DNA of 64,000 nucleotides from an uncultured Alphaproteobacteria bacterium. Lineage in GTDB: Bacteria; Pseudomonadota; Alphaproteobacteria; Paracaedibacterales; CAITNM01. The translations under genes and the position numbers were made by a program. The notes beneath the pieces were generated by a model. That model made no database searches, was not told the origin of the DNA, and worked only from the letters and a program-made list of their open reading frames with translations. The stretch spans positions 1 through 64,000 of the forward strand of contig CAITNM010000041.1 of assembly GCA_903893805.1 (NCBI GenBank), given 5' to 3'. Below, piece by piece: positions 36,037 to 45,562 of the stretch; position 1 is the first letter of the stretch; each line of letters starts with the position of its first letter.

Positions 36037-36737
36037 CCTACTGGATGTATGGTTGGCATGCATGTAATGCTGCACTTAGTAACCAATCTAGAAAAATTGA
36101 AAAAATTCTTTTAGACAGACGACAAGATCCTAAAAAATTACAGCTTAATCGGAAAATTCCGTTTGAAGTAGTTGATGTAAAAATTATTGAACAAAAGGTT
36201 GGAAAAGAAGCAGTGCACCAAGGAATTGCCTTGTGCGTACACGAACTTATTCCGGAAGACATTTCAATACTTGAACAAGATATACCTATGTTAGCGGTTA
36301 TTTTGGACCAAATTACTGACCCACATAACATGGGAGCTATCTGGAGATCATGTGCTGTTTTTGGTGCTGTAGGTGTTATCACTACAGAACGCAATAGCGC
36401 GCCAGAATCAGGTGTGTTAGCAAAAGCTGCATCTGGTGCATTAGAGGTTGTGCCTCGCATCGAGGTTAAAAATCTTGCAACATCTATAGCTGAACTGAAA
36501 GATCTTGGTTTTTGGATGTATGGATTTTCTGAGCATGCAACAGATACTCTTCAAAATTTTTCCTTCGCTAAAAAAACTGCTTTAGTTTTTGGTAACGAAG
36601 GTGATGGCATGCGATCTTTGACTATGAAAAATTGTGACCAAACTCTTCAGCTTCCAACCTCTAAAGCTTTCCAAACCCTTAATGTTTCCAACGCTGCTGC
36701 TGTTGCATTATATGAAGTTTTCCGCCAACAAAACTAA
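36033..36737 (+). CDS. rlmB: SpoU/TrmH-family rRNA 2'-O-methyltransferase
   Basis: A 234-residue SPOUT-fold methyltransferase, most like RlmB (methylates G2251 of 23S rRNA). The three SPOUT motifs are visible: ILDQITDPHNMGAIWRSC, ALVFGNEGDGM and LQLPTSKAFQTLNVSNAAAVALYE. The N-terminus is the L30-like RNA-binding domain starting WMYGWHA. It is translationally coupled to rnhB by ATGA. Confidence 0.92.
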   Translation: MTYWMYGWHACNAALSNQSRKIEKILLDRRQDPKKLQLNRKIPFEVVDVKIIEQKVGKEAVHQGIALCVHELIPEDISILEQDIPMLAVILDQITDPHNMGAIWRSCAVFGAVGVITTERNSAPESGVLAKAASGALEVVPRIEVKNLATSIAELKDLGFWMYGFSEHATDTLQNFSFAKKTALVFGNEGDGMRSLTMKNCDQTLQLPTSKAFQTLNVSNAAAVALYEVFRQQN

Positions 36738-36755
36738 TTTCTAAGGAGCGCGTCT

Positions 36756-38135
36756 ATGGCTAAAAATATTGTCATTATTGGTGCTGGTCCTGGAGGGTAT
36801 GTGTGTGCTATTCGTGCTGCTCAGCTTGGAGCTAACGTTACAGTTATTGATTCAATGAAACGCCCAGGTGGAACCTGTTTAAATATGGGGTGCATTCCTT
36901 CAAAAAACCTTTTGCATGCCTCTCACGAATACTACAAAGTTGATCACCAATTTGCAAAGCTTGGAATTTCTGTTAAGCAGCTAACAATTGATGTCAATCA
37001 ACTACAGGTGCAGAAAAAACAGGTATTGGATGAGCTTGGTCAGGGAATTCTGTTTTTATTTAAAAAGAACAATATTCGTTTCATTCATGAAACTGCAGAA
37101 ATAGTTAGCGAAAATCAAGTTAAAGTGGGTGCTGAAATATTGAATGCTGACGCGATTGTATTAGCTACAGGCTCAGTTCCAAGAACACTGTCAAATATCC
37201 TGGTAGATGAATCTATCATTCTATCTTCAACTGGTGCACTTGACCTGGATCATGTTCCAAAAACCATTGCCATTATTGGTGGAGGATATATTGGACTAGA
37301 ATTAGGTTCAGTTTGGGGTAGATTGGGATCAAAAATTCATGTCATTGAAGCTCTTGATCGTATTGTTCCTGGGCTTGACCCGGATTTAAGTCAAGCGTTG
37401 CACATGACGCTTGAAAAACAAGGTTTTGTATTTCACCTTGATGCTAAAATTAAAACGTTTAAAAACCATAAATCTAGCGCTGAACTTATCTTTGAAAAGA
37501 ACGGAAAAGACGAAAGATTGATAGTAGATAAGGTATTGGTATCTATTGGGCGCATTCCCAACACTGCTGGGCTGAGGCTTGAAAGGATTGGGATTGAAAC
37601 AACACCACAAGGCTACGTTAAGGTTGATGCCCACTTTGAAACCACCATTAAGGGCATCTACGCTATTGGTGATGTTGTAGAGGGTCCTATGCTGGCCCAC
37701 AAAGCAGAAGAAGAAGCAGTGGCTCTCGCAGAGCGTTTATTGGGCATTAAATCTCACGTTGATTACAACGTTATTCCTTCAGTGGTATACACTCAACCAG
37801 AAGTCGCTAGTGTTGGATTTACTGAGCCGCAATTGCAAGCATCTAACATACCTTACAAAGCTAGCAAGTTTCCTTTCTCTGCAAACAGCCGAGCAAAAGC
37901 AGTTCACGAAACTGAAGGTTTTGTGAAATTGCTAAGTCATCAGGAAACTGGACTTGTGTTGGGTGCCCATATTATAGGTAGCTGTGCGGGCACTATGATT
38001 GCTCAGGTAGCCCAAGCTATGAGTTTGCATGCAACCGTCGAAGATATTGCACGTACCTGTCACGCACATCCTACCTATAGCGAAGCAATTAAAGAGGCTG
38101 CTTGGGCAGGATTTTCTAAAGCAATTCATGCTTAA
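36756..38135 (+). CDS. lpdA: dihydrolipoyl dehydrogenase
   Basis: The E3 flavoprotein that re-oxidises lipoamide in 2-oxoacid dehydrogenase complexes. The 459-residue product has the FAD loop IGAGPGGYVCAIRAAQ, the redox disulfide GGTCLNMGCIPSK, the NAD loop IGGGYIGLELGSVW and the C-terminal His-Glu pair in CHAHPTYSEAIKEA. The ribosome-binding site is AAGGAG. The E1/E2 genes are not in this window. Its last 20 bases overlap the convergent methyltransferase gene. Confidence 0.96.
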   Translation: MAKNIVIIGAGPGGYVCAIRAAQLGANVTVIDSMKRPGGTCLNMGCIPSKNLLHASHEYYKVDHQFAKLGISVKQLTIDVNQLQVQKKQVLDELGQGILFLFKKNNIRFIHETAEIVSENQVKVGAEILNADAIVLATGSVPRTLSNILVDESIILSSTGALDLDHVPKTIAIIGGGYIGLELGSVWGRLGSKIHVIEALDRIVPGLDPDLSQALHMTLEKQGFVFHLDAKIKTFKNHKSSAELIFEKNGKDERLIVDKVLVSIGRIPNTAGLRLERIGIETTPQGYVKVDAHFETTIKGIYAIGDVVEGPMLAHKAEEEAVALAERLLGIKSHVDYNVIPSVVYTQPEVASVGFTEPQLQASNIPYKASKFPFSANSRAKAVHETEGFVKLLSHQETGLVLGAHIIGSCAGTMIAQVAQAMSLHATVEDIARTCHAHPTYSEAIKEAAWAGFSKAIHA

Positions 38136-39027
38136 AGGTGTCTCCCCACTTACTTTTTTTTATAGTTTTATAATCAATTGAACTGCGACCAACTGTAGGA
38201 GTAACAATTTCTCCTTCGTGAGTGCAAATTTTTAAATCTATATGCCCTCCATGAAGTCTTGGAGCTGCAACTAAGCGGCCAAAATCACTATCTTTTGGGG
38301 TTTTTGAAAATAGCATGTAGCTGTATGCCTCTTGTTCAAATCCTCGTTCGCCGTTTTTAAGCATACGATGTTCTTTTGAACGAGGTACATTGATAGAAAA
38401 ATGGCACCAGTCATCAACTTGCAATGGGCAAATTTTTGTATGACAGCATGGCCCCCAAAGATGCGCGCCCTTAGCTAACATATAGTTCCTTGTAACCAGT
38501 AACCGCTTAAAATGTGAAGGTGTTCCAGGTTCTATAATCAGCAAATATTTTGTCTGTTCCCAAATATCACTAAGAACTGTTTGCCAATTCTGCACTTCAC
38601 CCAAGGAATAGCTGAATACGCTTAAATCAATATTTTTTGAAATTTCACCTTGGTGAACAACGTTGTTTGGATAAAAGTGTTTTAAAAATTCCACAGCATA
38701 GGTTTTGGCTTGTGGGTCTTGTTCAATCAAAAAATATTCTAGGTTTTCAAAATACTGCCCCAAAGCAAGGGAAGCTGTTCCGATGCCGCAGCCCCAATCC
38801 AAAACTGAGTTGATTTTTAATTCCTTTAAATGCTCTTCGATAAGCTTTAAGCAAACGCTATAAGTTGCTGGAAATCTAGTAAACACATATGCCTGTATTT
38901 GTTCTAGATTTGCGTATCCAATATGTCCCCCAGCCCTGTATCCTTGTTGTAATTCCAAGTAGGCTTTTTTGACACTTTTGGGATGCCATCCTAAGTGATG
39001 CTGGACATATTGCTGAAGAAAATTCAT
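38116..39027 (-). CDS. Rsm22-type ribosomal methyltransferase-like protein
   Basis: A 303-residue protein resembling the Rsm22/METTL17 family associated with small-ribosomal-subunit assembly. It has a SAM-fold motif LDWGCGIGTASLAL (about 96-109) and the family's cysteine block: CCHTKICPLQVDDWCHFS, followed by VPRSKEHRMLK and YSYMLFSK. In the mitochondrial homologue these cysteines bind an iron-sulfur cluster, which may apply here. The start lies just after a terminator and has no independent ribosome-binding site. Confidence 0.82.
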   Translation of the reverse strand: MNFLQQYVQHHLGWHPKSVKKAYLELQQGYRAGGHIGYANLEQIQAYVFTRFPATYSVCLKLIEEHLKELKINSVLDWGCGIGTASLALGQYFENLEYFLIEQDPQAKTYAVEFLKHFYPNNVVHQGEISKNIDLSVFSYSLGEVQNWQTVLSDIWEQTKYLLIIEPGTPSHFKRLLVTRNYMLAKGAHLWGPCCHTKICPLQVDDWCHFSINVPRSKEHRMLKNGERGFEQEAYSYMLFSKTPKDSDFGRLVAAPRLHGGHIDLKICTHEGEIVTPTVGRSSIDYKTIKKSKWGDTFKHELL

Positions 39028-39035
39028 ATAAAAAA

Positions 39036-39054
39036 AGGAGGCGCAAAGCCTCCC
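39036..39054 (-). terminator. intrinsic terminator of the His-rich gene
   Basis: Arms 39037-39042 (GGAGGC) and 39048-39053 (GCCTCC) with a five-base loop, followed on the - strand by a run of seven T. It sits about 20 bases after the stop of the gene at 39075-39656, and its T tract ends next to the start codon of the Rsm22-type gene. Confidence 0.85.
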
Positions 39055-39074
39055 TTCCTTTTTGACTAGCTAAA

Positions 39075-39656
39075 TTACTTAGCAGGTGTAGTAGTTATTT
39101 CAACTGCAGTTTCAACAGCTTTTCCTGTCGCTTCTGCTGTGTCTTTATGATCATCAGCTTTTGCTTCTGGTTTAGCATCAACTTTAGCGTCAACGTGAGC
39201 AGCATCTTTAGCTGCTGGCTTACTGTCAACGTGTGCTGTGTCTTTATGAGCTGCTGTGTCTTTATGAGCTGCTTTGGCTTTATGAGCTGCTGCCTTAGGA
39301 GCATGTACAGCCGCTGGAGCTACTACTACAGGCTTCGCCGCATCTGCGCAACATGCTGGAACTGGAATCTCTGTCATTGGTCCCTTCCATGGCCCTTGGT
39401 CTTTGCTTAGGCGCATTGTTAGGTCATTTGCAGCTTTACGGTTTATGTGAGCTACATGTGCTACATCTTTATGATCATCAGCTTTTGCTTCTGGTTTAGC
39501 ATCAACGTGAGCAGCATCTTTAGCTGCAGTGTCAACGTGTGCTGCATCTTTTACTGCTTCTGGCTTAGCATCAGTATCGGCTTTAACAACAACATCTTCT
39601 GCGCAAGCAGCTGAAACAAACAATGTAACAGTTAATAATTTTAATAATTCTTTCAT
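39075..39656 (-). CDS. exported Ala/His/Asp/Lys-rich repeat protein
   Basis: A 193-residue protein with a signal peptide (LLTVTLFVSAACA) and repeated segments with the pattern DAAHVDAKPEAKADDHKD near both ends; a 41-base DNA repeat is identical at 39142-39182 and 39466-39506. The middle has a less repetitive stretch (NDLTMRLSKDQGPWKGPMTE) with a Cys-Cys pair. It belongs to the same compositional type as the genes at 30627 and 57103. The function is unknown; it is preceded by a GGAG ribosome-binding site and followed by a strong terminator. Confidence 0.75.
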   Translation of the reverse strand: MKELLKLLTVTLFVSAACAEDVVVKADTDAKPEAVKDAAHVDTAAKDAAHVDAKPEAKADDHKDVAHVAHINRKAANDLTMRLSKDQGPWKGPMTEIPVPACCADAAKPVVVAPAAVHAPKAAAHKAKAAHKDTAAHKDTAHVDSKPAAKDAAHVDAKVDAKPEAKADDHKDTAEATGKAVETAVEITTTPAK

Positions 39657-39848
39657 AACTTAAAAACTCCGTGTAAAAATTTACAGTCATTACATACTGC
39701 ACCCTATAGTAGAAACATACAGCATAGTTTCCGTTAGACTAGAGTAATTAAAATTAGGGCTAAATTTTTGTTTTATACTGTGGTATTTTCGCGACGTTTG
39801 CTGCTATAACGTTTTTATCTTGCTTCTTAACAATCGTGTCTTAAAATT
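39657..39848. other. intergenic region without recognised feature
   Basis: Separates the His-rich gene (-) from the NUDIX gene (+). AT-rich, with several TATA-like words (for instance TATACT near 39775) but no convincing promoter pair, repeat or RNA. Confidence 0.3.
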
Positions 39849-40333
39849 ATGAAAATATTCCTCGTTGTTTTTTTTTACTGTTAAATTCACTTATTGGAGC
39901 CGATGCTTTAAGAGTACAGGGAATATATGAGGAGCCACCATCTTGGTTCAGTCCGCAAATAGGCGTATCAGCATGCTATGCCTCTCATGACAATAAATAT
40001 CTTTTTTTGCAACGGCAGGATGATGCAACATGGGGTGTTCCAAGTGGTAAAATCGAAGAGAGTGAATCTTCATTTAACGCAGTCATTAGAGAATTCAAGG
40101 AAGAAACCGGAATAACTTTGGAAGAAAATTCTGTGGGTTTCATCAAAACGGTTTATATATCAGATCCTAAAAAAGATTTCTTTTTTCATGTTTTTATTTT
40201 TAACTTTGAAGTAAAACCGGAAGTTGTATTAAACGAGAGAGAACATCAAGATTACATGTGGAAAACCTGGCAAGAATCTCTTGAAATGACTCTTATTTGG
40301 GGTGAAAAAGAGGTGTTTGAGAGATATCTTTAA
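39849..40333 (+). pseudogene. exported NUDIX hydrolase, frameshifted in a T9 tract
   Basis: NUDIX proteins hydrolyse nucleoside diphosphates linked to other groups. The full NUDIX box GKIEESESSFNAVIREFKEE-TGI fits G-x5-E-x7-REUxEExGU. In-frame codons extend upstream from the first usable start in that frame (TTG at 40007) to about 39872, encoding LLLNSLIGADALRVQGIYEE. An ATG at 39849 opens MKIFLVVFF and then stops after a run of nine T (39868-39876); with ten T it would join to give a good signal peptide cut at IGA-DA. As sequenced, translation from the ATG stops at once. An exported NUDIX enzyme would itself be unusual. Confidence 0.7.
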
Positions 40334-40385
40334 AATTCTGTTTCTAATCTTATACTTGAATATTTAGCATACCTAAAGCAACCCA

Positions 40386-40445
40386 TTAAAACTGATGACT
40401 ACGGATGGAGATAGCTGCACGGATAACTTCAACAATCGTCTTCTT
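40386..40445 (-). pseudogene. remnant of a duplicated flhB 3' end
   Basis: On the - strand this stretch reads VKKTIVEVIRAAISIRSHQF then a TAA stop. The true flhB ends KVVAEVIRTAMRIRSHQF and stop. The last 18 bases differ at one position. Upstream of the match the frame is stopped, so only the tail survives. It lies on the far side of the protease gene from flhB, as if an flhB copy decayed here. Confidence 0.6.
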
Positions 40446-40476
40446 AACTGCTCTGAACGTGTCGGTTTACAATATT

Positions 40477-41535
40477 TTACGTGTATTCTCCCATATTTCC
40501 CCTAATCCATTGCTGAATTATTGGCAGTGAAAGATCTGTCCAAGTTGGAAATAGTGGTTGTACCACGCCTAAAGACTGTAAGGAATGTACCACTCGGGAT
40601 ATTGGGGCAAAAGTGCGTGAATATATTCCAGCCAAACAATATTCATTCTCATTTTGAATAAAAAGAGGCCCACCACTATCGCCACTAACTGGCAATCCTG
40701 CAGTTTTTTTCATATCTGCATTAGGAATAAATGATTCATCACCATGCCCAACCTTTCCAAAATAACTAGCGTACACAACACTTCTAGAAACATCCTGACA
40801 AGTGACTTCACAACTTATTGCGTGCCTTGAATAAAACTGATCTGTTAATCCAACTGCGCCTTCAGGAGTATTAACGCTTTGGATACCGTACCCAACTGCA
40901 AGACCATAACCATTGGCACGAGTAGGGCTTAATACCGGATAGCGGGTTATACTTAAAGGCTTGCTTAGCTTTAAAATTGCTAAATCTATACCTCCAAAAT
41001 TACCCCAAGGGATTGTTGCAAGTAGTTGATCGTAATCTAACCCTGGCAAAGCTGAAAAACTGCATAATTCACCTGAATTATTTACCAAAATATGCTCTCC
41101 GCAAGAATTACTTGAGACTGAATAATTCTGAGCTTTTAGTTTTGTGAAACTTGGAAATACAATAACTTTTTTAACGCTCACAGCAAAACTAGCATCAGAT
41201 AGATTTTTACCATAAGTACCAAGATTTAATACATTAACGTTAGAAGCATCGGCGATATCATGAGCACACGTTAAAACCGTCCACTCATCAAGCAGAACTC
41301 CTGTTGCATTTTTTCCATCTGCAATAATAAAAACAGCACTTTTGGATGTCTCTATCGCAGCTTTTATTGCTGGGCTTACTATCCCTTTAGGACGTACCGC
41401 AGCTCCCAAAATCCTAGACAAGTTAATAACTTCTTCAGGCGACCTGCCTTCTGCATCCCCCCGAACAGAAGAAAATATTTGTTGCACATTTAACAGAAAA
41501 AAAATAACAGCAATAATTTTACAAAATTCAATCAT
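40477..41535 (-). CDS. secreted trypsin-like serine protease
   Basis: A 352-residue protein with a signal peptide (IIAVIFFLLNVQQIFSS) and an S1 protease fold. The catalytic triad is complete: His in LTCAHDIA, Asp in GIDLAILKL and Ser in GDSGGPLF. Seven or more cysteines suggest disulfide bonding, appropriate for the periplasm or outside the cell. Chymotrypsin-family proteases without PDZ domains are uncommon in small endosymbiont genomes. It lies between an flhB remnant and the real flhB gene, which may mark an insertion. Confidence 0.85.
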   Translation of the reverse strand: MIEFCKIIAVIFFLLNVQQIFSSVRGDAEGRSPEEVINLSRILGAAVRPKGIVSPAIKAAIETSKSAVFIIADGKNATGVLLDEWTVLTCAHDIADASNVNVLNLGTYGKNLSDASFAVSVKKVIVFPSFTKLKAQNYSVSSNSCGEHILVNNSGELCSFSALPGLDYDQLLATIPWGNFGGIDLAILKLSKPLSITRYPVLSPTRANGYGLAVGYGIQSVNTPEGAVGLTDQFYSRHAISCEVTCQDVSRSVVYASYFGKVGHGDESFIPNADMKKTAGLPVSGDSGGPLFIQNENEYCLAGIYSRTFAPISRVVHSLQSLGVVQPLFPTWTDLSLPIIQQWIRGNMGEYT

Positions 41536-41641
41536 GACAAAAATAAACTTGCTACAATAACAAATATATAACTAATTACACTACAAAATAAAAACTATAA
41601 TTACTGCCAAGCATGAAAAATCAAATATTCTTTAAAAAAAT

Positions 41642-42724
41642 TTAAAACTGATGACTGCGAATACGCATTGCTGTGCGAATAACCTCCGCAACAACCTTAT
41701 AATATTCTGGTGGAATTTGTTGATCTAAGTTAACGCTGTCATATAGCGACCTCGCTACAGGGGCATTTTCAACAACAGGAATTTTATGCTCCTTTGCAAT
41801 TTCACGTATTTTAAAGGCTAGGACATCTGCTCCTTTTGCAATAACAACCGGAGCTTCCATGCTGTCTTCTTCCCATCGTAGTGCCACTGAAAAGTGGGTT
41901 GGGTTTGTAACAATAACTGTTGCTTGAGGAATTTTTCCGAGCATTCTAGTGCGTGATCGTTCCCGTTGCATCTCACGAATGCGCGAGCGAACCTTTGGAT
42001 CGCCTTCTTGCTCTTTGTGTTCGTCCCGTTGCTCTTGCACGGTCATTTTAAGGTTTTCTTTAAAAACGTGACGTTGATACCAAAAGTCAAACCCACTTAC
42101 AAACGCATAAGCAATCAAAACAACGCTTAAATACTTTATGATCAGTTGATTTAGCGTAACAAGATATTCAAATGGACTGGCCCAAAGCCAAACGGTTAAC
42201 CTTGTTACGTGATCTTCAAAGATAAAATAGAACAATCCCCCCAAGAAAATTAACTTAATTGCTGATTTTGCTGTTTCTACTACTGATTGCTTACTAAAGA
42301 TGCGTTGCATTCCCTTCATTAATGAAATGTGAGACGCTTTTGGTTGAATGCTCTTCGTGGAAATTGCTTTGTAGCTTTGACTTAAGCCCACAACAATGGC
42401 TCCAAGGACAAGAGCAAAAAATGGAGCCCAAAGAACTCCTGCCATTTTCAAAAGGATATTTTTAAATAAAAATCCTAGATCGCTAGGGGTACCAATGTGT
42501 AGTTCGCAAGACAGGCTAATAAAATTTGTTAAAAAATCTAATGTACGTCGAAGACACCATGGTAAAATCCAAGCAAAAACTCCTAAACACACAACCAAAA
42601 AAGCAAAATTATTAAAGTCTTTGGAAATAGGTGCTTGGCCTTTTTTATAAGCGTCCTCATAGCGTTTGACGCTTGGGTCAAGTGTTTTTTGCTCTTTATC
42701 CGGAGATTCATCAGCCATGGGCAA
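41642..42724 (-). CDS. flhB: flagellar export switch protein FlhB
   Basis: A 360-residue export-gate component with four membrane helices and the autocleavage site N-P-T-H in VIVTNPTHFSVAL (about 266-278), followed by the usual cytoplasmic tail. FlhB switches substrate class during hook-to-filament transition. It overlaps fliR by 14 bases, so the gate genes fliQ-fliR-flhB form one unit. Confidence 0.95.
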   Translation of the reverse strand: MPMADESPDKEQKTLDPSVKRYEDAYKKGQAPISKDFNNFAFLVVCLGVFAWILPWCLRRTLDFLTNFISLSCELHIGTPSDLGFLFKNILLKMAGVLWAPFFALVLGAIVVGLSQSYKAISTKSIQPKASHISLMKGMQRIFSKQSVVETAKSAIKLIFLGGLFYFIFEDHVTRLTVWLWASPFEYLVTLNQLIIKYLSVVLIAYAFVSGFDFWYQRHVFKENLKMTVQEQRDEHKEQEGDPKVRSRIREMQRERSRTRMLGKIPQATVIVTNPTHFSVALRWEEDSMEAPVVIAKGADVLAFKIREIAKEHKIPVVENAPVARSLYDSVNLDQQIPPEYYKVVAEVIRTAMRIRSHQF

Positions 42725-43490
42725 ACCCCATTATTGAATAAGCTGATGTGTTCAGTTTTTCATAAAATAAAAGCATTGCCCCAAAACTTACAAGCAACAC
42801 GAACCAACCCAAGAGAATCTGTAATGACATGCCCAGAAAGAAAACCTGTATTTGAGGCACTAACTTACCTAATACTCCTAAAGCAAATTGCAAAACCGTA
42901 TTAACTAAAAGAAATGGAATGCTCGGTTGAAAGCCTGCTCTCATCAGCATGTCGCTTAAATTTACAATACCCTTAAAGAAATCATTCAGCAGCGGCGATT
43001 CTAATGAGAACCATTCAGGGGGTAGTTTTGAATATGTTGTTAGTAAATTTTTAAATAGCATATGATGACCATCTAGCACTAAAAAACTAGTCATAGCTGC
43101 CATCGTTAAAAATACACTCACTACTGATCCGTGATTTGCTTGACTTGGGTTAAAAACAGTTGCAGAAGAAATTCCTGCAGAGAAACCAATAAGTTGCCCT
43201 GCAAATTCAACTGCTGCTAAAGCGAATCGAGCAATTAACCCTAGAAAAAATCCAACTAAAAATTCTGAAAAAAAACGACAAAAGGCCCATGTGAAGGTCT
43301 GCGCCGTTGGAAAATAATCATCTGGTACCAATTGATTAAACGTTAAGGTAAGAGCAATGCATGCAATAGCTCTAAATCTGCTTGAAACTTCGATCTGACT
43401 TAAAAATGGCATGCCCATTACTAAGCCAAATACTCTGGCGAATACGAAAAAAAAATGATGAAAATCTGAAAACCATACTTCAAAGGGCAA
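42711..43490 (-). CDS. fliR: flagellar export gate protein FliR
   Basis: A 259-residue integral membrane protein with about six helices, with the family's FVFARVFGLVMGMPFLS start and GFFLGLIARFALAAVEFAGQ segment. It forms the gate together with FliP and FliQ. It overlaps fliQ by 11 bases and flhB by 14. fliP is not in this window. Confidence 0.9.
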   Translation of the reverse strand: MPFEVWFSDFHHFFFVFARVFGLVMGMPFLSQIEVSSRFRAIACIALTLTFNQLVPDDYFPTAQTFTWAFCRFFSEFLVGFFLGLIARFALAAVEFAGQLIGFSAGISSATVFNPSQANHGSVVSVFLTMAAMTSFLVLDGHHMLFKNLLTTYSKLPPEWFSLESPLLNDFFKGIVNLSDMLMRAGFQPSIPFLLVNTVLQFALGVLGKLVPQIQVFFLGMSLQILLGWFVLLVSFGAMLLFYEKLNTSAYSIMGFAHG

Positions 43491-43761
43491 CGCTAACCTC
43501 TTTAATGACTACTAGATTAAAAAGGTCGGTAGCAAAATCTTGTAAGGATCCCAACATAAATGGCAGTAACAAAACCAATACTCCAAAAACGGCTAACATT
43601 TTAGGAACAAAAGTTAAGGTTTGTTCCTGAATTTGTGTAAGTGCTTGAAGTAGAGAAATAATTACACCAACAATCAGCGCAACAAGCAAAATAGGTAGGC
43701 TCAGCTTGATGATTAACAGCACTGCTTCCCTTAATACTGAAATGGCAAGGCCTTGATCCAT
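43480..43761 (-). CDS. fliQ: flagellar export gate protein FliQ
   Basis: A 93-residue protein with two long membrane helices and the central turn ALTQIQEQTLTFVPK, diagnostic of FliQ. The ATG at 43761 gives the normal family start (MDQGLAISV); a TTG four codons upstream would add unmatched residues. It starts the fliQ-fliR-flhB unit. Confidence 0.9.
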   Translation of the reverse strand: MDQGLAISVLREAVLLIIKLSLPILLVALIVGVIISLLQALTQIQEQTLTFVPKMLAVFGVLVLLLPFMLGSLQDFATDLFNLVVIKEVSVAL

Positions 43762-43792
43762 GAAAATATACAACTAAATCTATATAAAAATC

Positions 43793-43822
43793 TTGACACA
43801 AACGGGTAAATCGCGATAGATA
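43793..43822 (+). promoter_or_regulatory. possible rplU promoter
   Basis: A perfect TTGACA at 43793-43798 with an AT-rich TAGATA-like -10 about 18 bases downstream, 60 bases before the rplU start. The -10 box is poor. Confidence 0.4.
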
Positions 43823-43881
43823 TTTTAGGTGCTATGCATTTTGTATAGGCAAAATATTTTATAATTACTTAGAGAGATGCT

Positions 43882-44196
43882 ATGTTTGCAGTGATCAAAA
43901 CCGGCGGAAAACAATACCGCGTAGAAGAAAATAACATCATTAAGATAGAAAAATTAGAGTCTATTGAGGGTGAAACAATTGTTTTTGATCATGTGCTAAT
44001 GATTGGTGACGCAACAAAATCAACAGTTGGAGCTCCAGTTATTGTGGGTGCAAAGGTTGAAGCGCTTATTTTAAAGCAGATGCGCGATCGTAAAGTTATT
44101 ATTTTTAAGAAAAAACGTCGTCAAAATTATCGCCGTAAGAAAGGCCACCGCCAACACTTAACGGTTGTTAAAATTACGAAAATTATTGCAAGCTAA
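43882..44196 (+). CDS. rplU: 50S ribosomal protein L21
   Basis: A 104-residue protein with the L21 pattern: [24 protein letters not shown] at the start and the basic [16 protein letters not shown] tail segment that contacts 23S rRNA. It is followed 21 bases later by rpmA, the standard gene pair. Confidence 0.97.
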   Translation: MFAVIKTGGKQYRVEENNIIKIEKLESIEGETIVFDHVLMIGDATKSTVGAPVIVGAKVEALILKQMRDRKVIIFKKKRRQNYRRKKGHRQHLTVVKITKIIAS

Positions 44197-44217
44197 TTAA
44201 CAACGGGAGATTGATCC

Positions 44218-44475
44218 ATGGCAACGAAAAAAGCTGGTGGTAGTTCACGAAATGGTCGTGACTCTGAAAGTAAACGTCTTGGCGTAAAGCGCTTTGGCGG
44301 ACAGCAAGTAATATCAGGAAACATTATAGTACGTCAGCGCGGAACTAAATTTCATCCTGGTAAAAATGTAGGCATGGGCACAGATCACACCCTGTTTGCA
44401 ACAATTGAAGGTGTCGTTGAGTTTTCTAAAGGTCGAGCTAATCGTTCTTTCGTGTCTGTTATTCCAGCCGCGTAA
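44218..44475 (+). CDS. rpmA: 50S ribosomal protein L27
   Basis: An 85-residue protein with the typical start [20 protein letters not shown] and the [15 protein letters not shown] motif. The N-terminal tail reaches the peptidyl-transferase centre. It ends just before a strong terminator, so rplU-rpmA is a two-gene unit with limited read-through into obgE. Confidence 0.97.
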   Translation: MATKKAGGSSRNGRDSESKRLGVKRFGGQQVISGNIIVRQRGTKFHPGKNVGMGTDHTLFATIEGVVEFSKGRANRSFVSVIPAA

Positions 44476-44495
44476 AGTTTAATTGGACACCCTTT

Positions 44496-44526
44496 AGCGC
44501 TTCGAATTGTTCGAGGCGCTTTTTTT
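44496..44526 (+). terminator. intrinsic terminator after rpmA
   Basis: Arms 44496-44506 and 44510-44520 form an 11-bp stem (AGCGCTTCGAA with TTCGAGGCGCT, one G-T pair) with a three-base loop and a run of T to 44526. Confidence 0.92.
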
Positions 44527-44534
44527 ATAGGTGA

Positions 44535-45536
<1,002 letters not shown>

Positions 45537-45562
45537 TAGCGCCATCAAAGAGAAATGCTCAA

